This document shows, one piece after another, positions 1 to 7,224 of a DNA stretch of 11,537 nucleotides. Position 1 is the first letter of the stretch, and each line of letters starts with the position of its first letter. Below the pieces are notes generated by a model, which was not told the DNA's origin, ran no database searches, and saw nothing but the letters and a program-made list of their open reading frames with translations. The stretch comes from Chloroflexota bacterium (GTDB taxonomy: Bacteria; Chloroflexota; Limnocylindria; Limnocylindrales; CSP1-4): NCBI GenBank assembly GCA_021789355.1, contig JAJYJR010000122.1, positions 1 to 11,537 of the forward strand. The letters run 5' to 3'. A program made the translations under genes and the position numbers.

Positions 1-1
1 G

Positions 2-178
2 GGTGGCTACGTGGTGGCGGTCGACGCGGTCGGGGCGGGCGTGGGCGAGGTGGTCCTGTACGCCACCGGCAGCTCGGCGCGGCAGACCGAGGTGACCCGC
101 GACCGGCCGTGCGACGCGGTGATCATGGCCATCGTCGACACCTGGGAGGTCGGCGGGCGGGAGGTCTTCCACAAGTGA
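2..178 (+). CDS. BMC-P shell pentamer (EutN/CcmL family), C-terminal part
   Basis: This is the last 58 residues of a microcompartment vertex protein; its start lies left of the window. EutN/CcmL proteins form pentamers that cap the vertices of the icosahedral protein shell. The visible part matches the family's C-terminal half: a [11 protein letters not shown] segment followed by a strand, a SSARQTE motif (family: SSAR near the loop before the last strands), and a closing [11 protein letters not shown] (family: V-GIVD-VE). The same blocks recur in the two complete pentamers downstream. Codons read from base 2 to a TGA at 176-178. The stop overlaps the GTG start of the aldehyde dehydrogenase by four bases (GTGA), so the two are probably translationally coupled. 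It ends in a short non-conserved tail (GGREVFHK). Family assignment is firm; which aldehyde pathway it serves is not visible here. Confidence 0.88.
   Translation, partial: GGYVVAVDAVGAGVGEVVLYATGSSARQTEVTRDRPCDAVIMAIVDTWEVGGREVFHK
159..165 (+). promoter_or_regulatory. Ribosome binding site deciding the GTG start of the aldehyde dehydrogenase
   Basis: GGGAGGT lies inside the end of the preceding pentamer gene with a nine-base spacer to the GTG at 175. An upstream in-frame start at 109 would have no such site and would add residues read through the pentamer gene, so 175 is chosen. Confidence 0.7.
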
Positions 179-1638
179 GCCTCGACGGGCTCAGCGAACC
201 CGAGATCCAGGCGATCATCGAGCGCGTGCGGCGCCGGATGTCGGAGGCGGGCGATGCGCGCCCGGGCGCCGCGATGGCCGCCGCGGCCGAGGTCGCCCGG
301 CAGGCTGAGCTCGGCGACGGCATCCACGCTTCGGTCGACGATGCCGTGGCCGCCGCCGGCCGGGCCTTCCGCGCGTACCGCTCGATGGGGCTCGACCGGC
401 GCTACGCGATCATCGAGTCGGTGCGCCGCGCGATGCTCGAGGCCGGGGAGCGCCTGGCGCTCCTGGCCCACCAGGAGACGAAGATCGGCCGGGTCGAGGA
501 CAAGATCGTCAAGAACCGCGTGGTGACCACCAAGGCGCCCGGCCCCGAGGACCTGGAGGTCGAGGCGGTGACCGGCGACCAGGGGATGATGGTCACCGAG
601 TTCGCCCCGTTCGGCGTGGTGGCGGCCATCACCCCGGTCACCAACCCCACCTCGACCGTCATCAACAACACCATCAGCATCGTGTCGGCGGGCAACGCCG
701 TCGTCTTCAACGTCCATCCCAGCGCGAAGCGCTGCTCGGCCGAGACCGTGCGGCTGATCAACCGCGCGATCGTCGCGGCGGGCGGGCCGGCCGACCTGGT
801 CACCGCGGTCGCCGAGCCCACCATCGAGAGCGCGCGGGCCCTGATGAACCACCCCGACGTCGGGCTTCTGCTCGTCACCGGCGGCCCCGGCGTGGTCCGC
901 GAGGCGTTGAAGACCGACAAGCGCGCGGTGGCCGCCGGCCCCGGCAACCCGCCGGCCGTCGTGGACCAGACCGCGGACGTCGAGCGGGCGGGCCGCGACA
1001 TCGTGCGCGGCGCGTCCTTCGACAACAACCTGGTCTGCACGGACGAGAAGGTGGTCATCGTCGTCGACTCGGTCGCCGACCGGCTCGTGCGGGCCATGAC
1101 CCAGGCCGGCGCCTACCTGCTCAAGGAGCACGAGCTGCGGCGCCTGGAACGGGTGATCTTCACCGAGCTCGGCGCGCCGGGGAAGCACGGCGTCATCAAC
1201 CCGCGCTGGATCGGGCAGGACGCGGCGAAGATCCTCGCCGAGATCGGCGTGCAGGTGGACCGTGAGGTCCGCCTGGCCATCGCCGAGGTGTCCCGGGATC
1301 ACAGCCTGGTCTGGACCGAGCAGATGCTGCCGGTCCTGCCGATCGTGCGGGTCGGCACGGTCGACCAGGCCATCGAGCTCGCGGTGCGGGCCGAGCACGG
1401 CTTCCGCCACACCGCGTCGATCCATTCCACCAACGTCGAGACGATCACCCGCATGGCGCGGGCGATGAACTGCAGCATCTTCGTGGCCAACGGGCCGAAC
1501 TTCGCGGGGCTCGGGGAGGGCGGCCAGGGGTTCGCCTCGTTCTCCATCGCCACGCCGACCGGCGACGGCCTCACGCGGCCGCGCACGTTCTCGCGCGAAC
1601 GCCGCATCACCGTCGTCGGCTCGCTGCGGATCGTGTGA
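175..1638 (+). CDS. CoA-acylating aldehyde dehydrogenase of a microcompartment (PduP/EutE-like)
   Basis: The 487-residue product should oxidise an aldehyde to its acyl-CoA with NAD+ and CoA inside the shell lumen. Family hallmarks are visible. The [14 protein letters not shown] block lies near residue 155. The nucleotide-site TGGPGVV lies at about 235-241, followed by [10 protein letters not shown]. The catalytic cysteine is Cys288 in [11 protein letters not shown] (family: FDNN-(L/M)-PC-EK). GEGG-GF lies near the C terminus. Residues 3-22 form a short amphipathic helix ([17 protein letters not shown]) followed by a Gly/Ala-rich linker, the layout of the N-terminal encapsulation peptide of PduP; this role is inferred. 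The length suits the family. GTG 175 is supported by GGGAGGT at 159-165 and a GTGA overlap with the pentamer gene. The substrate (acetaldehyde, propionaldehyde or another) cannot be read from sequence; the enzyme that makes the aldehyde is outside the window. Confidence 0.92.
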   Translation: MSLDGLSEPEIQAIIERVRRRMSEAGDARPGAAMAAAAEVARQAELGDGIHASVDDAVAAAGRAFRAYRSMGLDRRYAIIESVRRAMLEAGERLALLAHQETKIGRVEDKIVKNRVVTTKAPGPEDLEVEAVTGDQGMMVTEFAPFGVVAAITPVTNPTSTVINNTISIVSAGNAVVFNVHPSAKRCSAETVRLINRAIVAAGGPADLVTAVAEPTIESARALMNHPDVGLLLVTGGPGVVREALKTDKRAVAAGPGNPPAVVDQTADVERAGRDIVRGASFDNNLVCTDEKVVIVVDSVADRLVRAMTQAGAYLLKEHELRRLERVIFTELGAPGKHGVINPRWIGQDAAKILAEIGVQVDREVRLAIAEVSRDHSLVWTEQMLPVLPIVRVGTVDQAIELAVRAEHGFRHTASIHSTNVETITRMARAMNCSIFVANGPNFAGLGEGGQGFASFSIATPTGDGLTRPRTFSRERRITVVGSLRIV

Positions 1639-1643
1639 GGTGA
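1637..1643 (+). promoter_or_regulatory. Ribosome binding site deciding the BMC-T start
   Basis: GAGGTGA overlaps the dehydrogenase stop codon and sits eight bases before ATG 1652. A GTG at 1640 is in frame but lies inside this site, so it is an unlikely start. Confidence 0.65.
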
Positions 1644-1651
1644 ACCGCACC

Positions 1652-2362
1652 ATGGGCCGGGACGATCCTGGGGGCCGGGACGTGCCGTCGATCCCGGCGC
1701 CCGCGCTCGGCCTGCTGGAGTTCGACTCGATCGCCGTCGGGATCGCGGCCGGCGACGCCATGGCCAAGCGCGCGCCGATCGAGGTGCTCCATGCCGGGAC
1801 CGTTCACCCGGGCCGCTACCTCGTGCTGGTGGGCGGCGCGGTCGCCGACGTGGAGGAGGCGCTGGACGCGGGCCGTGCGGCCGGGGCGGGCTCGCTGCTC
1901 GACCTGGTCTTCCTGCCGCACGTCCACCCGGATGTCTCGGCCGCCATCGCGGGGGTGCGCCGGCAGGGGACCGGCGAGGCGCTCGGCGTGATCGAGACCC
2001 CCACCGTCGCGTCGATCATCGACGCCGCCGATGCGGGGGTGAAGGGCGCCCGGGTCCGGCTGCTCGAGCTGCGGCTCGCCGACGGCCTGGGTGGCAAGGG
2101 CTACCTGCTCTTCGACGGGCCGGTGGCGGAGGTGGAGGCCGCGGTGGAACTCGGGACGGCGCGGATCGCGGCGAAGGCCGGGACGGCCCACCGCGTGATC
2201 GCGCAGCTGCACGCCGAGATGCGCACGAACCTCGAGGCAGACGCGCGCTTCCGCGAGCGGGTGCGCGGCGGGGCCCGGCCGGAGGCGGAGCCGGGCGGCG
2301 GGCCCCAGGGCGCGGAGCCGGCAGCCTCGCGCGAGACGCCGTCCGAGGGGCAGGGAGCCTGA
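1652..2362 (+). CDS. BMC-T shell trimer with two BMC domains, PduT-like
   Basis: The 236-residue product has two tandem BMC domains and should form pseudohexameric trimers in the flat shell facets. Domain 1 is about residues 18-100 (ALGLLEFDSIAVGIAAGDAM, then the pore loop TVHPGRYL, then VHPDVSAAIAG). Domain 2 is about 110-185 (ALGVIETPTVASIIDAADAG, then LADGLGGKGY). From memory this follows Salmonella PduT block by block. PduT carries a [4Fe-4S] cluster in its central pore held by a Cys in an ICPG loop; here that loop reads VHPG, so His52 replaces the Cys, and the GGKCY of domain 2 reads GGKGY. Residues about 204-236 are a Gly/Pro/Glu-rich, probably disordered tail that PduT lacks. The start at 1652 is set by GAGGTGA; the gene follows the dehydrogenase almost without gap. 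A single-layer trimer is inferred from the PduT likeness. Confidence 0.9.
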   Translation: MGRDDPGGRDVPSIPAPALGLLEFDSIAVGIAAGDAMAKRAPIEVLHAGTVHPGRYLVLVGGAVADVEEALDAGRAAGAGSLLDLVFLPHVHPDVSAAIAGVRRQGTGEALGVIETPTVASIIDAADAGVKGARVRLLELRLADGLGGKGYLLFDGPVAEVEAAVELGTARIAAKAGTAHRVIAQLHAEMRTNLEADARFRERVRGGARPEAEPGGGPQGAEPAASRETPSEGQGA

Positions 2363-2368
2363 CCCGCG

Positions 2369-2665
2369 ATGCAGCTCGCCCGGGTCATCGGCACCGTCGT
2401 CGCGACCGTCAAGGCGCCCGGCCTCGAGGGGGTCAAGCTGCTGATCGTCCAGCCCCTGGACAAGCAGCGGCAGCCGGCCGGCAGCCCGCTGGTGGCGGCG
2501 GACGCGGTGCACATGGCGGGGCCCGGGGAGCTCGTCTACTTCGTGGCGGCCCGCGAGGCCGCGCAGGCGCTGCCGGAGACGTTCGTGCCGGTCGACCACG
2601 CGATCGTCGGGATCGTGGACGCCGTCGAGCCGGTGGGCTTCCGGGGCCGTGGCGGCCGGCCGTGA
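2369..2665 (+). CDS. BMC-P shell pentamer (EutN/CcmL family), second copy
   Basis: The 98-residue product is a complete vertex pentamer subunit. It opens with the family's MQLARVIGTVVATVKAPGL (family: M-LA-V-G-VVAT-K-P-L) and continues with LLIVQPLD, PLVAADAVHMAGPGELVYF and a closing VDHAIVGIVDAVE. The usual SSAR motif is replaced by AAREAAQAL, so it is a divergent paralogue of the other two. The length is normal for the family, plus a short basic Gly/Arg tail (FRGRGGRP). The ATG lies six bases after the BMC-T stop with AGGGAG at 2352-2357, eleven bases upstream. It belongs to the same transcript. Three pentamer types in one operon suggests mixed or alternative vertices; that is inference. 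Confidence 0.93.
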   Translation: MQLARVIGTVVATVKAPGLEGVKLLIVQPLDKQRQPAGSPLVAADAVHMAGPGELVYFVAAREAAQALPETFVPVDHAIVGIVDAVEPVGFRGRGGRP

Positions 2666-2713
2666 TGCCCGGCCGCGGGGGTCCGCCGTGAACACCGGCC
2701 GGAAGGGCACGCC

Positions 2714-2983
2714 GTGAAGATCGGGCGCGTCGCGCAGACCGTCGTCTCGACCATCCAGTCGCCCGCCTTCGACGGGAGGCGGCTGCTGCTCTGCGATCTG
2801 CTCGAGCCCGACGGCGCACCGGCGGGCGGCTACCTGATCGCGGTCGACGCGGTGGGGGCCGGGGCGGGCGAGACCGTGCTGCTGCTCGACGAGGGGAACT
2901 CGGCCCGCCAGATCATCGGCCTGTCGCCCGCGCCGGTCCGCACCCTGGTGGTGGGCGTCATCGACGCGGTGGAGCTGGGCTGA
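2714..2983 (+). CDS. BMC-P shell pentamer (EutN/CcmL family), third copy
   Basis: The 89-residue product is a compact, complete EutN/CcmL subunit. It begins KIGRVAQTVVSTIQSPAF, has LLLCDLLEPDGAPAGGY in the middle, then [16 protein letters not shown], the motif GNSARQI (family: SSAR), and ends VVGVIDAVELG. The AVDAVGAG stretch is nearly the same as in the partial pentamer at the left edge, so those two are closer to each other than to the second copy. The start is GTG 2714 with GGAAGGG at 2701-2707, six bases upstream. It is separated from the second pentamer by 48 bases and is the last BMC gene seen; the next gene is an unrelated secreted protein 62 bases on. Confidence 0.93.
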   Translation: MKIGRVAQTVVSTIQSPAFDGRRLLLCDLLEPDGAPAGGYLIAVDAVGAGAGETVLLLDEGNSARQIIGLSPAPVRTLVVGVIDAVELG

Positions 2984-3031
2984 CACGAGCGGCCGGCACC
3001 TGGACCGGAGGGAGGCCGGGACCGGGCCACC

Positions 3032-3040
3032 GGGGAGGGA
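3032..3040 (+). promoter_or_regulatory. Strong ribosome binding site of the Rhs gene
   Basis: GGGGAGGGA lies five bases before ATG 3046, fixing the start directly in front of a good signal peptide. No clear promoter or terminator was recognised in the 62-base gap after the BMC operon, so read-through cannot be excluded. Confidence 0.6.
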
Positions 3041-3045
3041 ACGCG

Positions 3046-6000
3046 ATGTCGCCCAGTCGAGCGCGTGCCCACGCGCTCATCCTGTTTTCGCTTGTCGTGC
3101 TGCTCGGTGGCCAGGCCGCACCCGCGGCCGCCGAGAGCCCGACACCTGCGCCTGCCGGGAGCCCGGCTGCCGCGCCACCACCCCTGGACCCTGCGCCTGC
3201 CGGGAGCCCGGCTGCCGCGCCACCCAGCCCGACACCAGCGCCCACCGCGCTACCCGGCGCCTCACCCGGCGCCGCGCCGCTCGCCGCGCCACTGGCGGCC
3301 GGGACGGCGATCGTCCTCCCCCAGGCTGGCTCCGTCACCGCCACCGTCGTCGGCGCCAGCGCGGCCTACACCTCCGACTTCGGGCTCGACCAGCCGACCC
3401 ACGTGCTCCTCCTCGCGAACGCCACGGGCCAGGTCGGCACTACCGTCCCGGTGGGCACCTTCGCCGCCGGCACAAGCCTGGTCTTCTACATCTACGTGGA
3501 AAACACCGCAACCACGTACCTCTCGACCTCCGACCACGCGCAGGTCACGGCCAGCTCCGCCACGAGCTGGACGATCGGCTGGGAGGATGGCACCGACTTC
3601 GACTACAACGACCTGGTCACCCAGATCACGCTCACGCCGTCCGGCCCGGCGGCCCCAGGTGCGGCCGAGAGCTTCGGCACTGGCTCTGGCGCCTTCGGGC
3701 CCAGCTGGGTGGCCCGCCACGCCGAACCGGTGAACACCGCCAGCGGCAACTACGACACCCAGGTCACCGACCTCTCCATGCCCGGGCGCGGGATCAGCCT
3801 CGCCTTCACCCGCACCTACAACTCGCTCGACCCGACGGTGGGTCCCCTCGGCCCGGGCTGGAGCTTCAGCTATGGCGCCCACCTCGCCTTCGACGCCGCG
3901 GGCAACGCGACCTTCTTCGCCGACGACGGCGCGCAGTACGTCTTCGCCGCGAACGGCTCGGGCGGCTTCGTCACCCCGCCCGGCTCGACCGCCCGCCTCG
4001 CGCCGGAGACCGGGGGCTACGTGCTCACCCGCCAGGACCAGCTCGCCTACCACTTCTCGCCTGGCGGCGCCCTGCTCTCCGAGGCCGACCGCAACGGCAA
4101 CACGATCACCCTGGCCCACGACACGAGCGGCCAGCTCACCACCATCACCGACACGGTGGGCCGGGTGGTGACCCTCGCCTGGACCAACGGCCGGCTGACC
4201 GGCCTCAGCGACCCAATCGGGCGCACGGTCGCCTACGGCTACACCAGCGCCCGGCAGCTGGCCAGCGTGACCGACGTGCGCGGTGGCACCACCAGCTACA
4301 CCTACGACGCCGCCGGTCGCCTGGCCACCATCACCGACCAGAACGGCCACCCGCTCGTCACGAACACGTACGATCCGACGACGGGGCGCGTGGTTACGCA
4401 GCAGGACGCGCTCGGTGACACGACGAGCTTCGCCTGGAACGCCGCGACCACCACCTCCACCATGACCGACGCCCGCGGCGGCGTGTGGACCGACATGTAC
4501 GCCAACGGCCTGCTCACGAGCAGCAGCGACCCCCTGGGCGATACCACCAGCTACACCTACGACCCAGGGCTCAACACGACCTCGGTGACCGATCCCGACG
4601 GCCACACGACCACCATGACCTACGATGCCTCGGGCAACCTCCTGACCCGCACTGCGCCGGCCCCCCTCTCGTACGTGGAGACCTTCACCTACGACGCCGC
4701 CAACGATCTCCTCTCCCACACGGACGGGCGAGGCAACACCACGAGCTATGCATACGACGCGGCGGGCAACCTGACCACGACGACCTACCCCGACGGCGGC
4801 ACGTCGTCGGCCACCTACGACCCGCACGGCCAGCTCCTCTCCAGCACCGACCAGCGCGGCAACACCACCACCTACGGCTACGACGCGAGCGGTGACCTCG
4901 CTTCCATCACCTCGCCGCTGGGTGAGCGCACCACCATGACCTATGACCCGGTCGGGCGCCTGCTCACGCGGGTGGATCCGCGGGGCAACGTGGCGGGCGG
5001 CAATCCCGCCCAGTACACCACGACGATCGCCTACGACGCGGCCAACGACCTCGTCGCCACCACCGATCCGCTGGGCCACGTGACCAGCACCACATTCGAT
5101 CCGGCCGGCAACCGCACCAGCGTGACCGACCCGAACGGCCACGCCACCAGCTACGCCTACGACGCGGCCAATCACCTGGTGTCGGTGACCGACGCGCTCC
5201 ACGACGTGACGCGCTACACCTACGACGCCACCAACGACCTGGCGAGCCGCACCGACGCCAACGGCCACCTCACCACCTACGCGTACGATCTGGCCGATCG
5301 CCTGACCACGACGACCGATCCCGACGGGCACACCTGGACCGTCGCCTACGATGCGGCCGGCAACCAGACCGCGATGACCGATGCCAACGGCAACGCGACC
5401 ACCTACGCCTACGATGCCCTGAACCGCCTGACCGGGGTCACGTACGCGAACGGCTCGACGGCGCCGGTGACCTACGCCTACGACGCGGACGGCAACCGCA
5501 CCTCGATGACCGATGGCGCCGGCACCGAGACCTTCACCTACGACACGCTGAACCGCCTGACCGCGGACACCCGCGGCGCCAACGTCTTCACCTACACCTA
5601 CGACCCCGCCGGCAACCTCCTCTCCCGCACCTATCCCGATGGCACCCTCACCGCCTACACCTACGACGCCGACGGGCGCCTGGCCAGCGCCACGTCGGGC
5701 GGCACCACCAGCACCTACGCGTACGACCCCGCTGGGAACCCACTGTCGGTCGCCACGCCCGACGGCTTCACCACCGCCGACACCTACGACGCCGCCGGTC
5801 GGCTGACCGGCGTCGCCACCACGAGCAGTGCCGGGCTCCTCTCGAGCTTCGCCTACACGCTCGACCCCGCGGGCAACCGCACCGCGATGGTCACCTCGCG
5901 GGACACCATGGTCTACACGTACGACGCCGCGGATCGCCTGACCGGGGTGTGCTACTCGAACTGCGGCACTGCTGCCCCGGCGGCGGTGACGCTGCTGCCC

Positions 6001-7224
6001 GCGGTTCTCCCCGACCGCCCCCCGGAGGACAACCCGCCGCCGCCCGGCGACACCTTCACCACCTGGACCTACGACGCGGTGGGCAACCGCCTGACCCAGA
6101 CGAACTACCTCGGGACGACAGCGTACGCGTACGACCCGGCCGACCGGCTGACCAGCGTCACGCCGCCCGGCTCGAGCCCGGTCGGCTATACGTACGATGC
6201 GAACGGCAACCAGCGCTCGGCCGGCGCCTCCACCTACGCCTATAACCTGGCCAACGCACTTGTCTCGGCCAGCGTCGGCACCACCACCCAGACGTACTCG
6301 TACGCAGGCGACGGGATCCGCCTCAGCGCCGCCACGGGGAGCCAGGCCGCGAAGACCACGCAGTACGTGGTGGACCGCGCGTTCGCCCTGCCGACCGTGG
6401 TCGCCGAGCGCGACGGGGGCGGCAAGCTCATCCGCCGCTACAGCTACGGCCTCGCGCTCCTCAGCCAGAGCACCCCCAACAAGGGCCCCTACTGGTACCA
6501 CGCCGACGGCCTGGGCTCGGTGAGCGACATCACGTCGTCTTCCGGCACGCCCCTCTGGTGGGCCGAGTACCAGCCCTACGGCCTGCTGCGCGAGTCGGGC
6601 GCCACCTCCCAGGCGCCCCTCAACCCCTTCCTCTTCACCGGGCAGTACCAGGACGTCCCCACCGGCCTCTACTACCTGCGGGCCCGCCAGTATGACCCGA
6701 CCACCGGGCGCTTCCTGGCGGTGGATCCGGTGGCGCAGCCGACGACGCTCCCGGCTCTGGGGACCTACACATATGCGGCGCAGAACCCCGTGCTCCACAC
6801 GGATCCGAGTGGCAAGGACAACCCGCTCTGCATCGCTCTTGCCATCGCCTTGGTCGAGGGAGGGCCGGTGGACCTGGCGGTCCTCGGTGTCTGCCTGGGG
6901 GCCAGTGCGCTTGTCGGGTATGGCGCAGTCCAGCTGCAGCAGGTGCTCCAGCGCCAGTTGAGCAATGTTGAATGGCCCCTGAAGCCAAACGGCACGCTCG
7001 AGGAACCCCCATTCACCAATACGGCACCGCGCCCTGCTCCTCCTGGCTTCCCCTTCTATTGGAAGTGCACGCCAGTGGTGAGGCTCATGATCTGCGTCAC
7101 CATGGCTGGCACGTTGGTCATATACAACAGCGTTTCCAGTGCGCCCAAGCCTGAGCCTGGCCCGCCTCCCCCCGCACCGCCCACTCCCGTCCCAGCACCC
7201 CCAGTTGGTTCTAACCGCAAGTGA
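3046..7224 (+). CDS. Secreted Rhs/YD-repeat polymorphic toxin-like protein
   Basis: The 1392-residue product is a large exported Rhs protein, of a family whose repeats build a hollow shell around a C-terminal effector. A signal peptide (residues 1 to about 29) has the hydrophobic core LILFSLVVLLGG and a probable cut after PAAA. A Pro/Ala-rich linker runs to about 85. Residues 86-198 resemble DUF4114, with Asp-rich WEDGTDFDYNDL at 179-190. Residues 227-300 match the DUF6531 entry domain (VNTASGNYD through GPLGPGWSFSY). About 30 YD repeats follow, interrupted at 969-1005 by a Pro-rich insert with CYSNC. The Rhs core spans about 1149-1257 (YWYHADGLGS, LFTGQYQD, YYLRARQYDPTTGRF, NPVLHTDPSGK). The last 135 residues are a variable tip. 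No conventional secretion apparatus genes are nearby; the signal peptide implies Sec export. The stop overlaps the next gene. A non-toxic surface role is the alternative. Confidence 0.93.
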   Translation: MSPSRARAHALILFSLVVLLGGQAAPAAAESPTPAPAGSPAAAPPPLDPAPAGSPAAAPPSPTPAPTALPGASPGAAPLAAPLAAGTAIVLPQAGSVTATVVGASAAYTSDFGLDQPTHVLLLANATGQVGTTVPVGTFAAGTSLVFYIYVENTATTYLSTSDHAQVTASSATSWTIGWEDGTDFDYNDLVTQITLTPSGPAAPGAAESFGTGSGAFGPSWVARHAEPVNTASGNYDTQVTDLSMPGRGISLAFTRTYNSLDPTVGPLGPGWSFSYGAHLAFDAAGNATFFADDGAQYVFAANGSGGFVTPPGSTARLAPETGGYVLTRQDQLAYHFSPGGALLSEADRNGNTITLAHDTSGQLTTITDTVGRVVTLAWTNGRLTGLSDPIGRTVAYGYTSARQLASVTDVRGGTTSYTYDAAGRLATITDQNGHPLVTNTYDPTTGRVVTQQDALGDTTSFAWNAATTTSTMTDARGGVWTDMYANGLLTSSSDPLGDTTSYTYDPGLNTTSVTDPDGHTTTMTYDASGNLLTRTAPAPLSYVETFTYDAANDLLSHTDGRGNTTSYAYDAAGNLTTTTYPDGGTSSATYDPHGQLLSSTDQRGNTTTYGYDASGDLASITSPLGERTTMTYDPVGRLLTRVDPRGNVAGGNPAQYTTTIAYDAANDLVATTDPLGHVTSTTFDPAGNRTSVTDPNGHATSYAYDAANHLVSVTDALHDVTRYTYDATNDLASRTDANGHLTTYAYDLADRLTTTTDPDGHTWTVAYDAAGNQTAMTDANGNATTYAYDALNRLTGVTYANGSTAPVTYAYDADGNRTSMTDGAGTETFTYDTLNRLTADTRGANVFTYTYDPAGNLLSRTYPDGTLTAYTYDADGRLASATSGGTTSTYAYDPAGNPLSVATPDGFTTADTYDAAGRLTGVATTSSAGLLSSFAYTLDPAGNRTAMVTSRDTMVYTYDAADRLTGVCYSNCGTAAPAAVTLLPAVLPDRPPEDNPPPPGDTFTTWTYDAVGNRLTQTNYLGTTAYAYDPADRLTSVTPPGSSPVGYTYDANGNQRSAGASTYAYNLANALVSASVGTTTQTYSYAGDGIRLSAATGSQAAKTTQYVVDRAFALPTVVAERDGGGKLIRRYSYGLALLSQSTPNKGPYWYHADGLGSVSDITSSSGTPLWWAEYQPYGLLRESGATSQAPLNPFLFTGQYQDVPTGLYYLRARQYDPTTGRFLAVDPVAQPTTLPALGTYTYAAQNPVLHTDPSGKDNPLCIALAIALVEGGPVDLAVLGVCLGASALVGYGAVQLQQVLQRQLSNVEWPLKPNGTLEEPPFTNTAPRPAPPGFPFYWKCTPVVRLMICVTMAGTLVIYNSVSSAPKPEPGPPPPAPPTPVPAPPVGSNRK
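3145..3224 (+). repeat. Perfect 35-bp tandem repeat in the Pro/Ala linker
   Basis: Two identical 35-base units occupy 3145-3179 and 3190-3224, a 45-base period that keeps frame and encodes two copies of PAPAGSPAAAPP. It points to recent slippage or duplication in the linker that follows the signal peptide. Confidence 0.9.
4294..6264 (+). repeat. YD-repeat array within the Rhs gene
   Basis: About 30 units of roughly 20-21 codons each carry the consensus (Y/F)(T/A)YD-x-(A/P)-(G/A/N)-(N/R/D)-x-L, often followed by TD-x-(N/R)G(H/N). At DNA level the recurrent piece is like ACCTACGACGCCGCCGGCAAC. Units differ enough to show old expansion, and the reading frame is intact throughout. Confidence 0.85.
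6361..6612 (+). repeat. Rhs core segment duplicated at 10746-10997
   Basis: This 252-base stretch of the intact Rhs core aligns without gaps to 10746-10997, 4385 bases downstream in the same orientation. I count about 29 mismatches (about 88% identity), many at third codon positions. It could serve as homology for recombination that swaps the tip and everything between the copies. Confidence 0.88.
6817..7224 (+). other. Variable C-terminal tip of the Rhs protein (candidate effector domain)
   Basis: These last 135 residues follow the conserved DPSGK boundary, where Rhs proteins change from shared core to variable effector. The stretch contains two hydrophobic segments (LCIALAIALV running into DLAVLGVCLGASALVGYGAV, and VVRLMICVTMAGTLVIYNSV), a Pro-rich middle and a Pro-rich tail ending GSNRK. 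No nuclease, deaminase, ADP-ribosyltransferase or peptidase motif is visible. Codons use A and T in third position much more often than the core. A membrane-active effector is possible but unproved; it could also be a degenerate tip. Confidence 0.6.

Noticed and set aside
7..2986. Long open frames on the - strand opposite the BMC genes (586 and 459 codons)
   Set aside because: They are Asp/Arg/Gly/His-rich translations of the complement of GC-ending codons, with no ordered motifs, and lie fully opposite clearly recognised genes.
2984..3045. Terminator or promoter separating the BMC operon from the Rhs gene
   Set aside because: GC-rich partial repeats (CCGG-type) are present, but no stem with a T-run and no convincing -35/-10 pair could be made out by eye.
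3262..6798. A 1178-codon open frame on the - strand opposite the Rhs gene
   Set aside because: It is an antisense shadow of the YD repeats: a monotonous Val/Gly/Arg-rich pattern in register with the repeat, produced by high GC and few stops.
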